Origin: Canna indica
Lineage: Eukaryota; Streptophyta; Magnoliopsida; Zingiberales; Cannaceae
Direction of reading: 5' to 3'
DNA: 64,000 nt
Assembly: GCA_034359265.1 (NCBI GenBank)
Contig: CP136890.1
Location: forward strand, 44,056,501-44,120,500
Position numbers and translations under genes: made by a program. Every line of letters begins with the position of its first letter. Position 1 is the stretch's first letter. Of the stretch, positions 1-11,819 are shown in pieces. A model generated the notes under the pieces. It ran no database searches, was not told where the DNA came from, and saw nothing but the letters and a program-made list of their open reading frames with translations.

Positions 1-49
1 ATAATAGATCTCTTCGCCAGTATTTTTAGATGTCACTAAAGGATCTAAA
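1..49 (-). repeat. Copia LTR fragment C1, left piece
   Basis: This short piece resembles part of the C2 LTR around 36690-36760, which shares an atagatct / accagtat stretch. It continues after R1 at 16087-16369. It is the oldest layer of the left-hand stack, split by R1. The last five bases CTAAA are repeated directly after R1 at 16087-16091. Confidence 0.6.
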
Positions 50-2471
50 TGTTGGTGAAATGGCCACAGTAGAGGGGGGTGAATAGTGTGTTAACTAAGC
101 AATTAGCCTAAATTCCATTTTAAATGTTTTCTTAAATTACTTTGGCAATTCATAATTTAATGACTAAGTGCGAAAGCAATAATAAAATAGTTTAAACACA
201 AGCAAGAATATCAATGCTAACATAATTATTTATAGTGGTTCGGCCCCAATGCTTACTCCACTACATAAGCACCGAAAAGACGCTACACTCACCTTGAAGG
301 CACTTCCACACCCGGAAGTATCCCACCTTCCTACCAAATGAGCTTTCCCACCTCAATCCTAAGACCTGCTCCTAACTTAATTTACACCTTCTACACCAAG
401 GTTACCATTTACACACAAGACCTCACACTAGGTCTTTTTACAAACTCAAGTAAATCAAATCAAAACAAAATAAAAACACCTTAATCACAAAAAGAGAGTA
501 AAGATGACTTATCACAATAAGGACACCTCTTCTTCTTGAGCCTAGCAAGCTTGAATACCCCTTCAATGAAGAACACTTGACGATGAGGGATCAAGAGCTA
601 GGTTTTGTGGATTTGATCATGGGGCTTAGGAGATGCTTAGGATCACTCTTTGAGACTTGGAAACATCAACATTAGGCTAGGAATGAGTTTGGGATGGGTA
701 TTTATAATCCCCCAAACACCAAGTCTCGTCAATGGGAGTTTTTTTGGCGATCGATCGATCGAGTGACCGTGATCATATTGCCACTTTTTGGCAACATTCA
801 GTTGACCGAATTGGCTACTGCTAATTTTTGACCACATTCGGTCGATCGAATTGCCTTCTACCTGATTTCCTCTTCTGTCGGTCGATCGGTCGGTCGACCG
901 AATCTGGGCAGGGCAATTTTCTTGTGTATTTTTCTTGCGTGCTTCATTTTTGGGTTCCGGCCTTTAGTGTGCGTCAACTTGGAGAGCTTTCCATATGTTC
1001 TCTAGACTCGTCCAAGACGTCTTTGGTGCACACGTCGAACTTCTAAAAAATTTCGCGATGAACCCGAATGCATCAACCAATGTCCTTCTTGTTGGCTTTA
1101 GGTTTTCAACCTTGGTCTTAATCTCTTAATCTTGGTTTTGATGATAACAAACATGGAACTAATATTTTGTTGAGAATTCTTTCAAGTTCCATATCAATTA
1201 GTGTTTGATGTCCTCGATCGGATAAATCGAAAGAAATCAAAAAAATAGAAGGACATTGATCGTCGCGCTCGAGTTCGTCGTGGAAAATTCTCAAAGATCG
1301 ACGTATGAACCAATGACGTATTAGACGAGCTCAAAGATCATATAGAAAGCTCTCCAAGATGATGTTCGTTGAAAGCCGAAACTCGAAAATGAAGTGTGGA
1401 AGAAAATGGCTGAAGAAACCAAATTCAGCCTAAGTTCGGTCGACCGACAAAGGCCGTAAATAGGCAGTAGCCTTGTCGGTTGACCAACCGGTCGATCGAA
1501 CTAAGGATAGCTGAAGATGCAACTCGCATCGGTCGACTGACTGGTCGACCGAATGGCAGATCGAGTGTTTTGCGTCGGGCGGTCGACCCGTCGGTCGACC
1601 GCACACAGAGAGGAAGGCGACGGTCGCTTTGAGTGGTAGATCGGTTGGTCGACCGACCAATCAACTGAGCGACTACAACAGATAGTTTTCTATCCGTTGA
1701 GTTATCATTTCTTCGTGAGGGTATAAATATACCTTCATGAGGAAGGCTTGGAAAAGAGCTTTCACTCTTGGTTTTATTCTTAGCTCTTTTGATTATATTT
1801 TATCTGTTATTTGAATTGTTTTTCTTTGAATTGGGTTTGTACGAATACCGGGTGTTAGGTCTTCTTGTGTGAAAGTGGTTACCTTGTTGTGAATGTGTAA
1901 AGTCACTTGTGTAAACTTAGTTTTTACTAGGATTAGTTTAGTTATCCTTTAGGGTTGAGATGGAAGAGTGCTCTTGGTAAGAAGGCGGAGACTTCCGGGT
2001 GTGGAAGTGCCTTAGGTCGAGATGACTCTTCGAGTCAAAGTCCTCTATGTAAAGGAAACGAGAATTAATCTAGTAAACCTAGTTTGGAAATCCTAAGCGG
2101 GGTGCTTTTGTAGTGGAGTAAGCATTGGGGCCGAACCACTATAAATTCTCGTGTTTGCATTGATTTATTGACTATTTTAATTGCTTTACTATTTATCGCT
2201 TCCGCATCTAATCATCGAATTATAAATTGCCTAAACAATCTAAGTAAATGATTAAAATCGAATTTAGGTTAATTGTATTAGTAAACACAATATTCACCCC
2301 GCTCTGGTGTTGCCATTTCGACTACACTTCTGATTTTTTGATATTTTCGATCACGGACGTCGAGCGCTAATCAACTTGGAACTTGAAAGAATTTTTCAAA
2401 GAAACATTAGTTCCATGTTTTTTATCATGAAAACCGAGTTTAAGACTAAGGTAGAAAATATTAGGCCAACA
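50..2471 (-). repeat. R1 left (3') LTR, interrupted by solo LTR S1
   Basis: Read on the minus strand, this LTR starts TGTTGGCC at 2471 and ends CATTTCACCAACA at 50. It matches the other family LTRs along its length: the CTCTAGTGT-type stretch near the 3' end, the block around 231-262, and a TATA-like TTATAAATA (plus-strand positions 699-708). GGTCGACC-type palindromes lie at about 745-906. S1 (1090-2326) splits it, and joining 50-1089 to 2332-2471 restores LTR continuity. Confidence 0.85.
1090..2326 (+). repeat. S1: solo LTR of the dominant family
   Basis: The solo LTR runs from TGTTGGCTTTAGG to ...GACTACA, 1237 bp, with perfect 5-bp TSDs CTTCT at 1085-1089 and 2327-2331. There is no internal region, so it is the product of LTR-LTR recombination. 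A TATA box (TATAAATA, 1722-1729) marks the promoter. Palindromes of the TCGGTCGACCGA type fill 1436-1668. Open frames over the palindromes (Arg-Ser-Thr-Asp repeats at 1425-1664) are by-products of the palindromes and not genes. Confidence 0.93.
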
Positions 2472-3423
2472 ATCTTCTTCTTTTTGATAATGACAAACAT
2501 CCTTAAGAAAATATATTTCTAGCTATCATATAAGTTATCAAAATCATTCATATAAGTTATCAATATCATGAAACTACCTAGTGATCATGAAATTGCCTAG
2601 TTATTATGATTTTTCCTACTCATGAACATTCAAACATTTATCATGCAAAATCAATCATGAGTATATAGATACATCATTAAAGCATGAATATTCATGTATT
2701 ATATTATGATTTTTGCAAAAATGAACTCATACCTCATTCTTGAAAATTTTCCCAAACTTTTCATTTTCTTTACCATTTTCTTCACAATAGCCTTCCATTT
2801 TCAATAACTTGCAAGTATACTTCATTAATAGTAATCAAACCATATATACTAGCAAGTTATCGTACTAAATAGCAAAGATGATGATCAAGTATCATTTTCA
2901 AAGACTTGCGTTGCTAAGTAGTAGAGATTCGATTACAAATAAGTCAAAGTGATACTGGAATGAATCAAAGAGATCTCAAAATATGATATTTTGAAAAATA
3001 AGATCTTCAACCCTTTCTATTGGTTGAAAATCGAAAGGCCACAATAAGCCTACGATTTAGAACCGCAAGGTCGCATGAGCCCGTTATAGGCTACATAGGT
3101 CTCCGAAGAGACTGGGAAATCAAAAACAAAAATCATTTTTCAAGTCATATCATGAGCGGGCAAAACCAACTCAAATTTAACTAGTATCATAGCTCCAACT
3201 TTAAGATGACAAGTAATATAAAGGAGGTGATACTAAACATACCTAGATGCTAATTTTCATACCTTCGACATCATGATGGCATGAAGTTGCAACCGAAGAT
3301 GGATTCTTCATTGAACTCCATGGTCAACTTCAATTCATCAATTTCCTTTACCCTTGTGTGGTTGCTCCCCCTACAAAAGAGCATGAGATCTTTGGTACCC
3401 AAATGGCTTTGGGTCCTTAGGTC
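2472..3423 (-). mobile_element. R1 internal remnant (polypurine end to gag end)
   Basis: On the minus strand this is the internal 3' region of the family. At the left edge is a polypurine-like stretch next to the LTR (2472-2490). At 3000-3180 is a block matching F 8940-9080 in reverse. At 3360-3423 is a stretch matching the end of F gag, where the WVPK codons and the AGGGGGAGC stretch can be recognised. The match then switches abruptly at 3424 into the middle of an LTR. No open gene remains. Confidence 0.75.
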
Positions 3424-3593
3424 CTTCTACACCAAGGTTACCACTTACACCTAGGTCTTTTTACAAACTCAAGTAAATCAAATCAAAACAAAATAAAAAT
3501 ACCTTAATCACAAGAAGAGAGTAAAGATGACTTATCACAATAAGGACACATCTTCTTCTTGAGCCTAGCAAACTTGAATACTCCTTCAATGAA
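3424..3593 (-). repeat. R1 right (5') LTR, inner piece left of CACTA1
   Basis: This piece is nearly the same as 398-576 in the left LTR. It runs into CACTA1 at 3594 and resumes at 15395/15398. Its inner edge at 3424 is a deletion join to gag-end sequence. Confidence 0.82.
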
Positions 3594-3860
3594 CACTACT
3601 ACATTTTGGCTCTATGGCCACGTCACTTTTGGGAACGGTTGAAAAAATATTCCCATATATCACTTATAGGATCGATTTTGGAAACCGTTCCATTAGCCAA
3701 TATACTATAGGAACACAAAAAAAACCGTTCCCGTAGTCAATATATGGGAACGGTTTTAAAAATCGTTCCCTTAGCCTATATACTATGGGAACATAAAGAA
3801 ATCGTTCCCTTAGCTTATATACTATGAGAACATTAAAAAATTATTCCCTTTTAGAACCTA
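3594..3860. repeat. CACTA1 left TIR and subterminal repeats
   Basis: After the CACTA end come at least six copies of a short motif related to GGGAACGGTTTT or its complement, spaced by roughly 20-40 bp. In En/Spm elements such subterminal repeats bind the element-coded TNPA-type protein; that role here is inferred from the family. Confidence 0.85.
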
Positions 3861-5054
3861 TATAAAAAATGGAAGAACAAAAATAAATTCTGCAATTTAT
3901 TTTAATTCCTTCTCTACAACAAAAATATTTTTCTTAAATCTTCATGAAAAATATTTTTGCTATAAAAATATTCCTCTCCCACTATACTACGTCGGAATAA
4001 AATTTTATACCAAAAACCGCTCCTAAAAACCATTTATATTAATATCATATAAACCTATTATGTTACTGTGCAATTATATTCGTGAGGCAATATCCTGTTT
4101 GACACTAAGCCATCCTATTATATTACTATGCAATTATATATATTTCTGTAGAATTATATATATTTCTGTAGAATTATATATATTCCTGACACTAAGGTAA
4201 TATCCTGTTTGACACTAAGCCATCCTATTATAGTATTATATTACATGTGTAAACATATATACCATTCATATTCCTGTGTAATTATATTACTGTTATATTA
4301 CTGTCATATAAAATTCAATACCAAAAATCGTTCCTAAAAAACTCTATAGTCTATACACTAAACTGCGAAATATTTTCCTCTCCCGCTCACTCTTTCCTTC
4401 CGCCCTAAACACTCTCTCAAGCTCACTGCGTCAGAATCATCTCCCACCGACGATCCCTCCCACCGCCGATGATCTCTCCGCTTGAATCATCTCCGCTCCT
4501 GTCGTCTTCTCCACTCGACGATCCCTCCTGTCATCTTCTCTACTTGATCCCTCCTGTCGTCTTCTCTGCTCAATCCCTCCTGTCATATTCTCCGCTCGAA
4601 TCAGTAGTCGTCTCCCGCCGACCGATAAACCCTCCCCTCTCCACTCTCCCCTCTCCCTCTCCCTTAATTTTTCCCTTCATCTCTCAGTAATTTGATAGAA
4701 TTCATCTATTTATCGTCTCTTTATTTATGCTGCATATTTAAATTCATTCGCTGGTTTCATTAGTAACATCTATTGGAAATGTAGATATGGATGTGTTTGT
4801 CTTTGGATTTGCTTGCACTTTGATTCTTTGATGTAGGAATTGGTTGCAGTAGATAATTCAAATTTAAGGGAACATAAATTCTGATGAAAATAAGTTGTCT
4901 AAATATTTACCTTTGGTGCATGTTTGACATGTGATTTCTTTACTTTAGTGTCTCTTCTTATTTTTGTATGGGTGAATTGTTAGTTACATAACATGAATAT
5001 ATTTATGTTGATTCTCAAAAGTTGGGATGGAAGTTTCACAGTAAGTAGATTTCA
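3861..5054 (+). other. CACTA1 left interior, noncoding
   Basis: AT-rich sequence with a direct repeat near 4089-4230 (two copies of a stretch with CCTGTTTGACACTAAG, and three copies of a TTCTGTAGAATTATATA unit between them). At 4380-4700 there is a C/T-rich leader-like block (repeated CTCC and TCGTC); a 73-codon open frame at 4469-4690 arises from it. This resembles the 5' leader of a transposon gene (compare 27000-27130 in CACTA3). No protein is recognised. Confidence 0.55.
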
Positions 5055-5579
5055 TTCTGAAAATGGCAATGATAAAATTGCTCCCTCGGCATCTTGCCCA
5101 TTAGCTATTCCTTTAGCCTCACCTTCACTTTCAGCTTTGGCCTCCTGATCATGTTCAGCATCATCCTCTTCCTCATGATTGTCATGGGAGAACTCATCGC
5201 CATCTGCAGATTCACTGACTGATGCATCCTCAACAGCCTCAGATGCATTTGGACTATCCATATACGGATGAACACTTTCCTCGCAATCATCATCATCATT
5301 CTCTCCAGCAGTTTCACCATGAGAGGGCTCTATTTGTCCAAATCTGACTCGACACTCTCTACTAGAAGAATTGTCCTTACCTTTTGGGCTAATATTTATA
5401 GAAGAATCTTCAAATGCCACAAAATTATGCTCTTCAAAATCCCCATTTGGTGATAATTCGCCCTCCTCCTTTTCAACTTTATGGTTATTATGAGAAACCA
5501 CAACTTCATTGAATCTATTGTTATTATTACCTGCTATGTTACCACCATTAGTCAAGCCTTGCCTCCCAGTTTCTCTTCC
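5055..5579 (-). pseudogene. Captured exon of a SIN3-like (SNL) co-repressor gene
   Basis: The minus-strand frame begins after an AG acceptor (tacttag) at 5580 and stays open for 175 codons to a stop at 5052. It contains EKEEGELSPNGDFEE, then an acidic Ser/Glu/Asp-rich stretch with AESEGEA, and ends LPFSE. This order is typical of the acidic linker of plant SIN3-like paired-amphipathic-helix proteins, scaffolds of histone deacetylase co-repressor complexes in the nucleus. The helix and deacetylase-interaction domains are absent. After LPFSE the expected continuation is lost and a TGA follows, so the fragment edge is near 5052. It is best read as a host exon carried inside CACTA1. The 5581-5719 stretch reads as the matching upstream intron, interrupted by F. 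Confidence 0.82.
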
Positions 5580-5719
5580 CTAAGTAGGATAAAGGCACAT
5601 CACATTCACAACTTTAGGTCAAAAGAGAAAGCCTGATTTCAGAAATGAAGTAGAAGAGAGCTCAACAAAATTTGTGTTCATAACATTTCCAAGTTATTTC
5701 CAACAATTTGAATATTTAT

Positions 5720-7219
5720 TGTTTGCTAGTTTTAGGTTTTCAGCTTTAGTCTTAATCTCTTAATCTCGGTTTTGATGATAACAAACATGGAACTAATATT
5801 TCGTTGAGAAATCTTTCAGGTTCCATATCGAGTAGCGTTTGATGTCCTCGATCGGATAAATCGGAGAAATCAATAAATCGGAAGGACATCGAAAGGACGT
5901 TGATCGTCGCGCTCGGGTTCGTCGTGGAATATCTCGAAGATCGACGTGTGCACTAAAGTCGCATTGGACGAGTCCAAATATCACATGGAAAGCTCTCCAA
6001 GATGACGCACGTTGAAAGCTGGAACCCGAAAATGAAGCGCGCAAGAAAAAGAGCTAAAAAATCAATATCAGCCTATGTGATCTCGGTCGACCGAAGGATG
6101 CCGCAAATCGGCAGTAGCTACTTCGGTCAACCGGGCGGTCGACCGACCGAAGCCCGAAATGGGTAGTAGCTCTATCGATCGACCAATCAGTCGACCGACC
6201 TACGTTTGCTGAAGATGCAAACCTGTGTCGGTCGATCGGGTGGTCGACTGGATTGCGGGAACGCAATTTTGCATATGGGCGGTCAACCCATCGATCGATC
6301 GCACAGAGAGAAGAGGCGTCGGTCGCTTTCAGCGGTCGATCGGTCGGTCGGTCGACCGACCAATCGACCGAGCATCTGCAACGGATAGTTTTGTATCCGT
6401 TGAGCTATCGTTTCTTTGAGAGGGTATAAAAATACTTCATCTAACCTCTCTAAAGCTCTTCCGTCACTCTCACAAATTTAATTGAGTATTTTAGAAGTGA
6501 TTTATGCCTTCCAATGATCGATTGCAACGCGCTCTGCTCTTCCATCGAGTTCTTCTTCAAGCACCAACTGCTTCCCTCAACTCTGCTGCAACACAAGATT
6601 CATCTTCTAGCAAGTTGAAGGATTGAAGATCTGAAAAGAGTAGTTAATCTTGTTTTATCCTTTAGCTCTTTTCATTGTAACTTTTAACTGTTATTTGAAC
6701 TTGTTTAAATTTGGATTTGTGCGTGTGAAGACCTAGGATTGTTAGGTCTTGAAATTGGGTGGTAGCCTTGGTGTTTGAGGTTTAAAACCACCCGTGTAAA
6801 TTAAACGTAGTTTTACTAGGATTAGCTTGTGTTATCCCTTAGGGTTGAGGTGGAAGAATGCTCTCGATAAGAAGTCGGAGACTTCCAGGTGTGGAAGTAC
6901 CTTAGGTCGAGAGTGTGACTCTTCGAGTCAAAGTCCTCTGTGTAAGGGAAATTGAATTAATCTAGTAAACCTAGTTTGGAAATCCTAAGCGGAGTGCTTA
7001 GGTAGTGGAGTAGGCATTGGGGCCGAATCACTATAAATCTAGTGTTTGCATTATTATATTTGGTTGTGCTTAATTGTTTTATTATTACTTCCGCATCCAA
7101 TCGTAAAATTGTAATTAGCCTAATTAGTTTAAGAAAATGATTAAAATTGAATTTAGGCTAATCGATTTAGTAAACACACTATTCACCCCCCCCCCTCTAG
7201 TGTTGCCATTTCGACTTCA
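5720..7219 (+). repeat. F 5' LTR
   Basis: The LTR runs from TGTTTGC (TGTTGGC in sister copies) to ...TTCGACTTCA. Order inside: conserved AACAAACATGGAACTAAT block, palindrome cluster 6083-6372, TATA box at 6425, then the conserved 6840-7030 block. Just before the end is a CACTATTCACCCCC stretch. Confidence 0.92.
6425..6434 (+). promoter_or_regulatory. LTR TATA box
   Basis: TATAAAAATA lies downstream of the palindrome cluster. It sits at the position where the other LTRs have TATAAATA (1722-1729, 12731-12738, 46967-46974). It probably sets the U3/R border and drives gag. Confidence 0.7.
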
Positions 7220-7221
7220 AT

Positions 7222-7233
7222 TGGTATTAGAGC
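7222..7233 (+). other. Primer binding site (initiator tRNA-Met type)
   Basis: TGGTATTAGAGC follows the 5' LTR by two bases. It differs by one base from TGGTATCAGAGC, the usual plant copia primer site complementary to initiator tRNA-Met. Confidence 0.88.
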
Positions 7234-7287
7234 GGGTCGTGGATTGAGATTTTACCATCTCATCTACATCTTGCCTCGATCCGAAAA

Positions 7288-8751
7288 ATGGCACTAGAGA
7301 GTATAGCATTTGCACCACCTAGGTTTGATGAAGAAAACTTTGGTGATTGGAAGAGTAGGATGTATTCCTTTCTTAAAACACAAAGTTTAGATCTATTGTG
7401 TATGCTAAAGAATGAGTATGTTGAGCCCACCATTGACTTAAATGATTGGACTCAAGAACGAGTTAGATTATTTGAATTGAATGCAAAAACAACGCATCTC
7501 CTATATTGCTCACTTTCAAATGAAATTCTTGAAAAGGTTATGCATTGTTCTTCTACTTTTGATATTTGGGCAATATTAAATATGTTATATGACTATGCTA
7601 AAACCGAAGAACTTAATACTTTTGTTGAGGGTGGTGATGACAATGGTCATCCCTATAGTACTAACCTCGGTTTTGATGCTCAAAGCACTTCTAGACAAAG
7701 AAGCACAAGCAAGAATCGGGAAAGAAAACTTTGGTGCTTCCTTTGCCAAGAGAAGGGACACAAGAAGAAGAATTGTCCACTCTTAAAGAAGAAATCCAAA
7801 AAGAAGGGTGTTTCTTCCTCCACATCTCAATCAAGTGAAGCCTCTTCTAGACATGACGATGAAGCTACATCAAACTGTTGCCTCATGGGTCTTCGAGATG
7901 AGGTATATTCTCCATCTTCTAGTCATGTTCAAAATGTTAATGATAATGACTCTAATAGCTCAAAATCCCTTGATATGTCATATGAAGAACTACTAGAAGA
8001 ATGTAAAAAGATGTATAATTTGCTCATGAAAAAGAATAAGGAAAATAAGTAATTAAAGAAGGAAAATTTAAGGCTTAGATCTCATGTGCATGAATTAGAA
8101 ACTGAAAAATTGAATACTAGCCCTTTTGATTGTTGCAATGATGCCTTAAAACTTGAAATTAAGGATTTGAAACATAGAAATGAATAATTAGAAATTGAGA
8201 ATGATGAGTTGTTAACTAAGATTTCAAAAATTAGAAATGAGAATGAAAACACAAAAAATAATGTGAATCTCAATGGTAAGGATTGTATAAGTGATTTCAA
8301 ATTTGAGCATGATATTCTAAAAAATGAAAATTGCTTGTTGAAATCTCAAATTCAAGCTTTACACAAATCCATCAATGACTTAAAAAATGAGGTTGTATTC
8401 TTGAGTAAGAAAACTAGTAACTTATCAAATGCTTCATCTTTTAGGAGTCCTAAAAATCAAAATGTCTCATTTAGGAAATCTCCAAACAAGAATGCTCATG
8501 CACATAATATTTCACATGTTAAGCATTCTAACTTTAAACCTCATGTCCATAACAAAAATAAAAAGAAATTTAATGAATATTGTTTTTGTTGTGATGTTTA
8601 TGGGCATGCCATATATGATTGTGCTTTCAAAGTGAACCCTAGTGTTGTTAAGATACTTTGGGTACCTAAGCCCATTAACCCCCAAGGACCTAAAACCATT
8701 TGGGTACCAAAAGTATCTTCTCTTTTAGGGGGAGCTACCACACAAGGGTAA
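7288..8751 (+). pseudogene. gag: F gag (capsid/nucleocapsid), two premature stops
   Basis: One frame of 487 codons begins at ATG 7288, 55 bases after the primer site, and runs to TAA at 8749. It is broken by TAA at 8050-8052 and at 8185-8187. The N-terminus (APPRFDEENFGDWKSRM) is a copia gag start. A zinc knuckle of form C-X2-C-X4-H-X4-C (CFLCQEKGHKKKNC) lies near residue 150. Then come a Lys/Glu/Asn-rich coiled-coil-like stretch and a second CCHC knuckle (CFCCDVYGHAIYDC) near residue 430. It ends in the WVPK...WVPK motif seen at the gag end of Sirevirus-type elements. F2 lacks the first stop, so that one is recent in this copy. There is no pol frame downstream. Confidence 0.88.
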
Positions 8752-11717
8752 AGAGAAGTGAAGAGTTGAAGTTGACCATAAACTTAAATGAAGTATCATT
8801 CCTTGGTTGCAACTTCAAACCATCATGATGCCATAGGTATGGAAATTGTCATCTAGGTATACTTTGTATTATCTCCTTACTTTGATTTATTTTATTTAAG
8901 TTGGAGTTATGATACATGTTTAATTTGAGTTATTTTTTCCCCGCTCTTGATAAGAGTCTTTTGAAAAATGATTTTGATTTTTGATTTCCCGGTCTCTTCG
9001 AAGACCTAAGTAGCCCGTAATGGGCTCATGCGACCTTGCGGTTCCAAATCGTAGGCTCATTGTGGTCTTTCGGTTTTCAACCAATAGGGAGGGTTGGAGA
9101 TCATATTTTCATTAATATTACATTTGTGATCTCTTAAAATTCATTTTGGATTCATGATAACATATTTTGAAATGGATTTCAAACTATATAGCAAAGTGAA
9201 CTTTTATAATGATATTTGATGCTTCTCTTTGCTTTTTGGTTTGGTTAGCTTGCTAAGTAGCTATATTTTCTCTAAAATATTAGTGTAGCTTACTTGCAAG
9301 TTATAAATATTTTAGGAAAGCTAGTTAGGAAGAAAAAGATTAGTTTGGCAAATTATCATGAATAAGGTATAACTTTGATAAATTCAAAATTTTAGTGTTA
9401 TACCTCAATGCTTAAGCTAAAATTATGTCATGATTAGGATTGCATGTTAAACTCTTGAATTTTCATGAGTAGGTAGAATTTTAGCAGTTGGGCAAATTTC
9501 ATTGAATAAAACTTGCTCTAGGTAAATATCTATTATTAGAGACCTTCTTGTAAATCCAAACTAATTTAACATGGGTAGAGATCTTATTCTTCAAATATTT
9601 CATATCTTAAGATATCTTTGATTCATTTTGATAACTTGTTAATTCTTTAAAATGAATCTTTACTATCTAGCATAGGTTAAGGTTATAAATGAATCTTTGC
9701 ATTGAACCTTGCTATGTAGTAAGTTAGCTTGCTAGTTGGCATATTATTTCATTTTGATACTAATGAAGCCTACTTGCAAGTTAAGAAAGTGGTAAACATT
9801 GGAAATATATGTTATCATGAAGATAATTGAAAAGTAAATGACAAGTTTGGCAAAAATCTCTAAAGACTAAGGTATGGATTCAATTTTGCAAAAATCTTAG
9901 TTTAATAATTGAATATCCATGTTTAGTGATGTCTCTATACTCATGATTGATTTTGCATGAAAAATGTTTGAATTTTCATGAGTAGGCAATTTCATGATAT
10001 TAATATTGAATGAAATTGGGCTAGTTTAAAATTTCTTATTAGAGACCTCATTTTGAGTAAACACCAAATGAACATGTTTAGATACACATATCACATGAGT
10101 CTAGATATTTAAAACTTAAAAATTCATGTCTAGATGATCAAATACAATTGGAATATCACTTTAGGGGACTTAAGCTTGAAAAGTTAGACTTAAGTCAATA
10201 AATCGACATGGGCATTTCATTTTAAGTCCAAACTTCATAAACATGTTTAGGAATAGGTATGACATGTTTCCAAACACTTAGAGTGAAAAATTCATATGGA
10301 TATGGATAAAATGACATAGAGGTTAATTCATGCTTACCTCTTTTGAACCAAGTTGACCTAAGTCAACCAATTGACTTAGTGGTCTTATTTTCAATCCATA
10401 TTTGAGAAACATGTTTAGATTTACTCATGAGAGGTATGCATAGGTTTAAGTTTGAAAAATCATGCGTAAATGTTAAGATTGAAACTTAGCGAGTTTCATA
10501 AAAACTAGTTAGTTTTGAATGAAATCATGCTAGGTTGATATCTTAACCTTAAGGATTTAATTTTCATTTCAAACTTGACATATACTCTTTACATGACCAT
10601 CATGTGGTGTCATGGAAGTTTGAATGAAAATTGAACAAGTTTTAAAAATAACTGAAAATTACAAAAATATCATTTTGACCTACAATTGGTATCAATTTCA
10701 GTTATTTCTAGAGAAATATAGAAAAATCCTTTTTAAATCATTCTTGAAACTGCACATTCACTGAAAAATCTAGTTTTATCAGTAAAAATTTCGCCTACAT
10801 TTGGTATCAAAATAATAATAATAATAATATGTTGTGTTAAAATTTCAAAAAGTTTGATCAAGAATCGAATTTAAAGTGAATTTTTGAAGTTGGATTTCAA
10901 AAACTCAAAGTATCACTTATTTTAAATATCAATCTTTCCGATACTTTGATTCTTCTTCAAAAAACTTCAAATGAAAACTCATGTATACCATTTGGATTCC
11001 ATTTCTAATATCATTCACATAATTTCTTGAGTAAAATCATTTCTAGGAATGATTTTGATATCTTGGATGATAGTTAGAAATATCCATTTGTTTATTAAAA
11101 TCAATATAGGATGAAAAATGGTCTTTGAAAATTCTTTTGAGTTCAAACTTTATTCTTGCATTTCAAATGGCCATTCAATATTTGGTATCAAAATTTTCAT
11201 CCAAAAATTGGTACCAAAGTTTAATCGAAAATATGATGTTGTATAGATTTAAAAGTTTGATTTCTTTCAAAACTTGAAGTATAGGTTGACCTAAGTCAAC
11301 AACATAACTTAAAAATTTCATCTTAAGCCCAAACTTGATTCATAGATTTATATTCTCTCATGTTTGATGTCTAGATGCCTAAATATGAGAAAACATTCTC
11401 TCATGTTTTCATGGTTAATTCAAATGAAACCATGCTAAGTTAAAAGTTTGATTAAATGACATTAGTTTCACTTCATAGTCGATATACATGATTTAAATGA
11501 CTATATCTTGATATTTTGAAAGTTTGAATGAAATCTAAAAATGTCATAAAAAGGATATGAGTACATTCATTCTTGAGAACATACATGATTTATCTTGAAT
11601 TCAAAAATTTAGCTTTGAACATATCATGTATGACTTTGTTTCATATCAAATACTTGTTTTCTGTCTTTTTGGTTGAGATTTTCATGTTTTATGAAAAATA
11701 ATCGTTAGAGTCTCAAC

Positions 11718-11771
<54 letters not shown>

Positions 11772-11819
11772 CTTCATCCCTTTGACTAGATTAACATTTC
11801 TTACCCTTTTTGACTGATG
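8752..11819 (+). other. F 3' noncoding region in place of pol
   Basis: This AT-rich stretch has no frame longer than a few dozen codons and no recognisable pol motif. It is shared with F2 (40063-40316 + 43379-45950), including the block with GGTCTCTTCG...GACC and the repeated GTTGACCTAAGTCAAC-type palindromes (near 10345, 11285 and 43960). Shared length and order show it is a family trait and not decay of one copy. Confidence 0.8.
11720..11767. repeat. (AT)n microsatellite
   Basis: An uninterrupted TA/AT dinucleotide run of about 46 bp lies in the F noncoding region. F2 has no such run at the matching place. Confidence 0.95.

Noticed and set aside
1425..1664. Open frames rich in Arg-Ser-Thr-Asp repeats (also at 6054-6388, 12232-12687, 15525-15865, 39038-39428, 48088-48367 and others)
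   Set aside because: They are translations of the GGTCGACC palindrome clusters in LTRs. Both strands give similar repeats, and no start context or homology supports a protein.
4469..4690. 73-codon Ser/Pro/Leu-rich frame in CACTA1
   Set aside because: It comes from a C/T-rich leader-like block. Low complexity, no domain.
5268..5453. 61-codon plus-strand frame opposite the SIN3-like exon
   Set aside because: Shadow of the minus-strand exon, no similarity.
7222..7233. tRNA gene
   Set aside because: Only a 12-base primer binding site; no tRNA arms or internal promoter.
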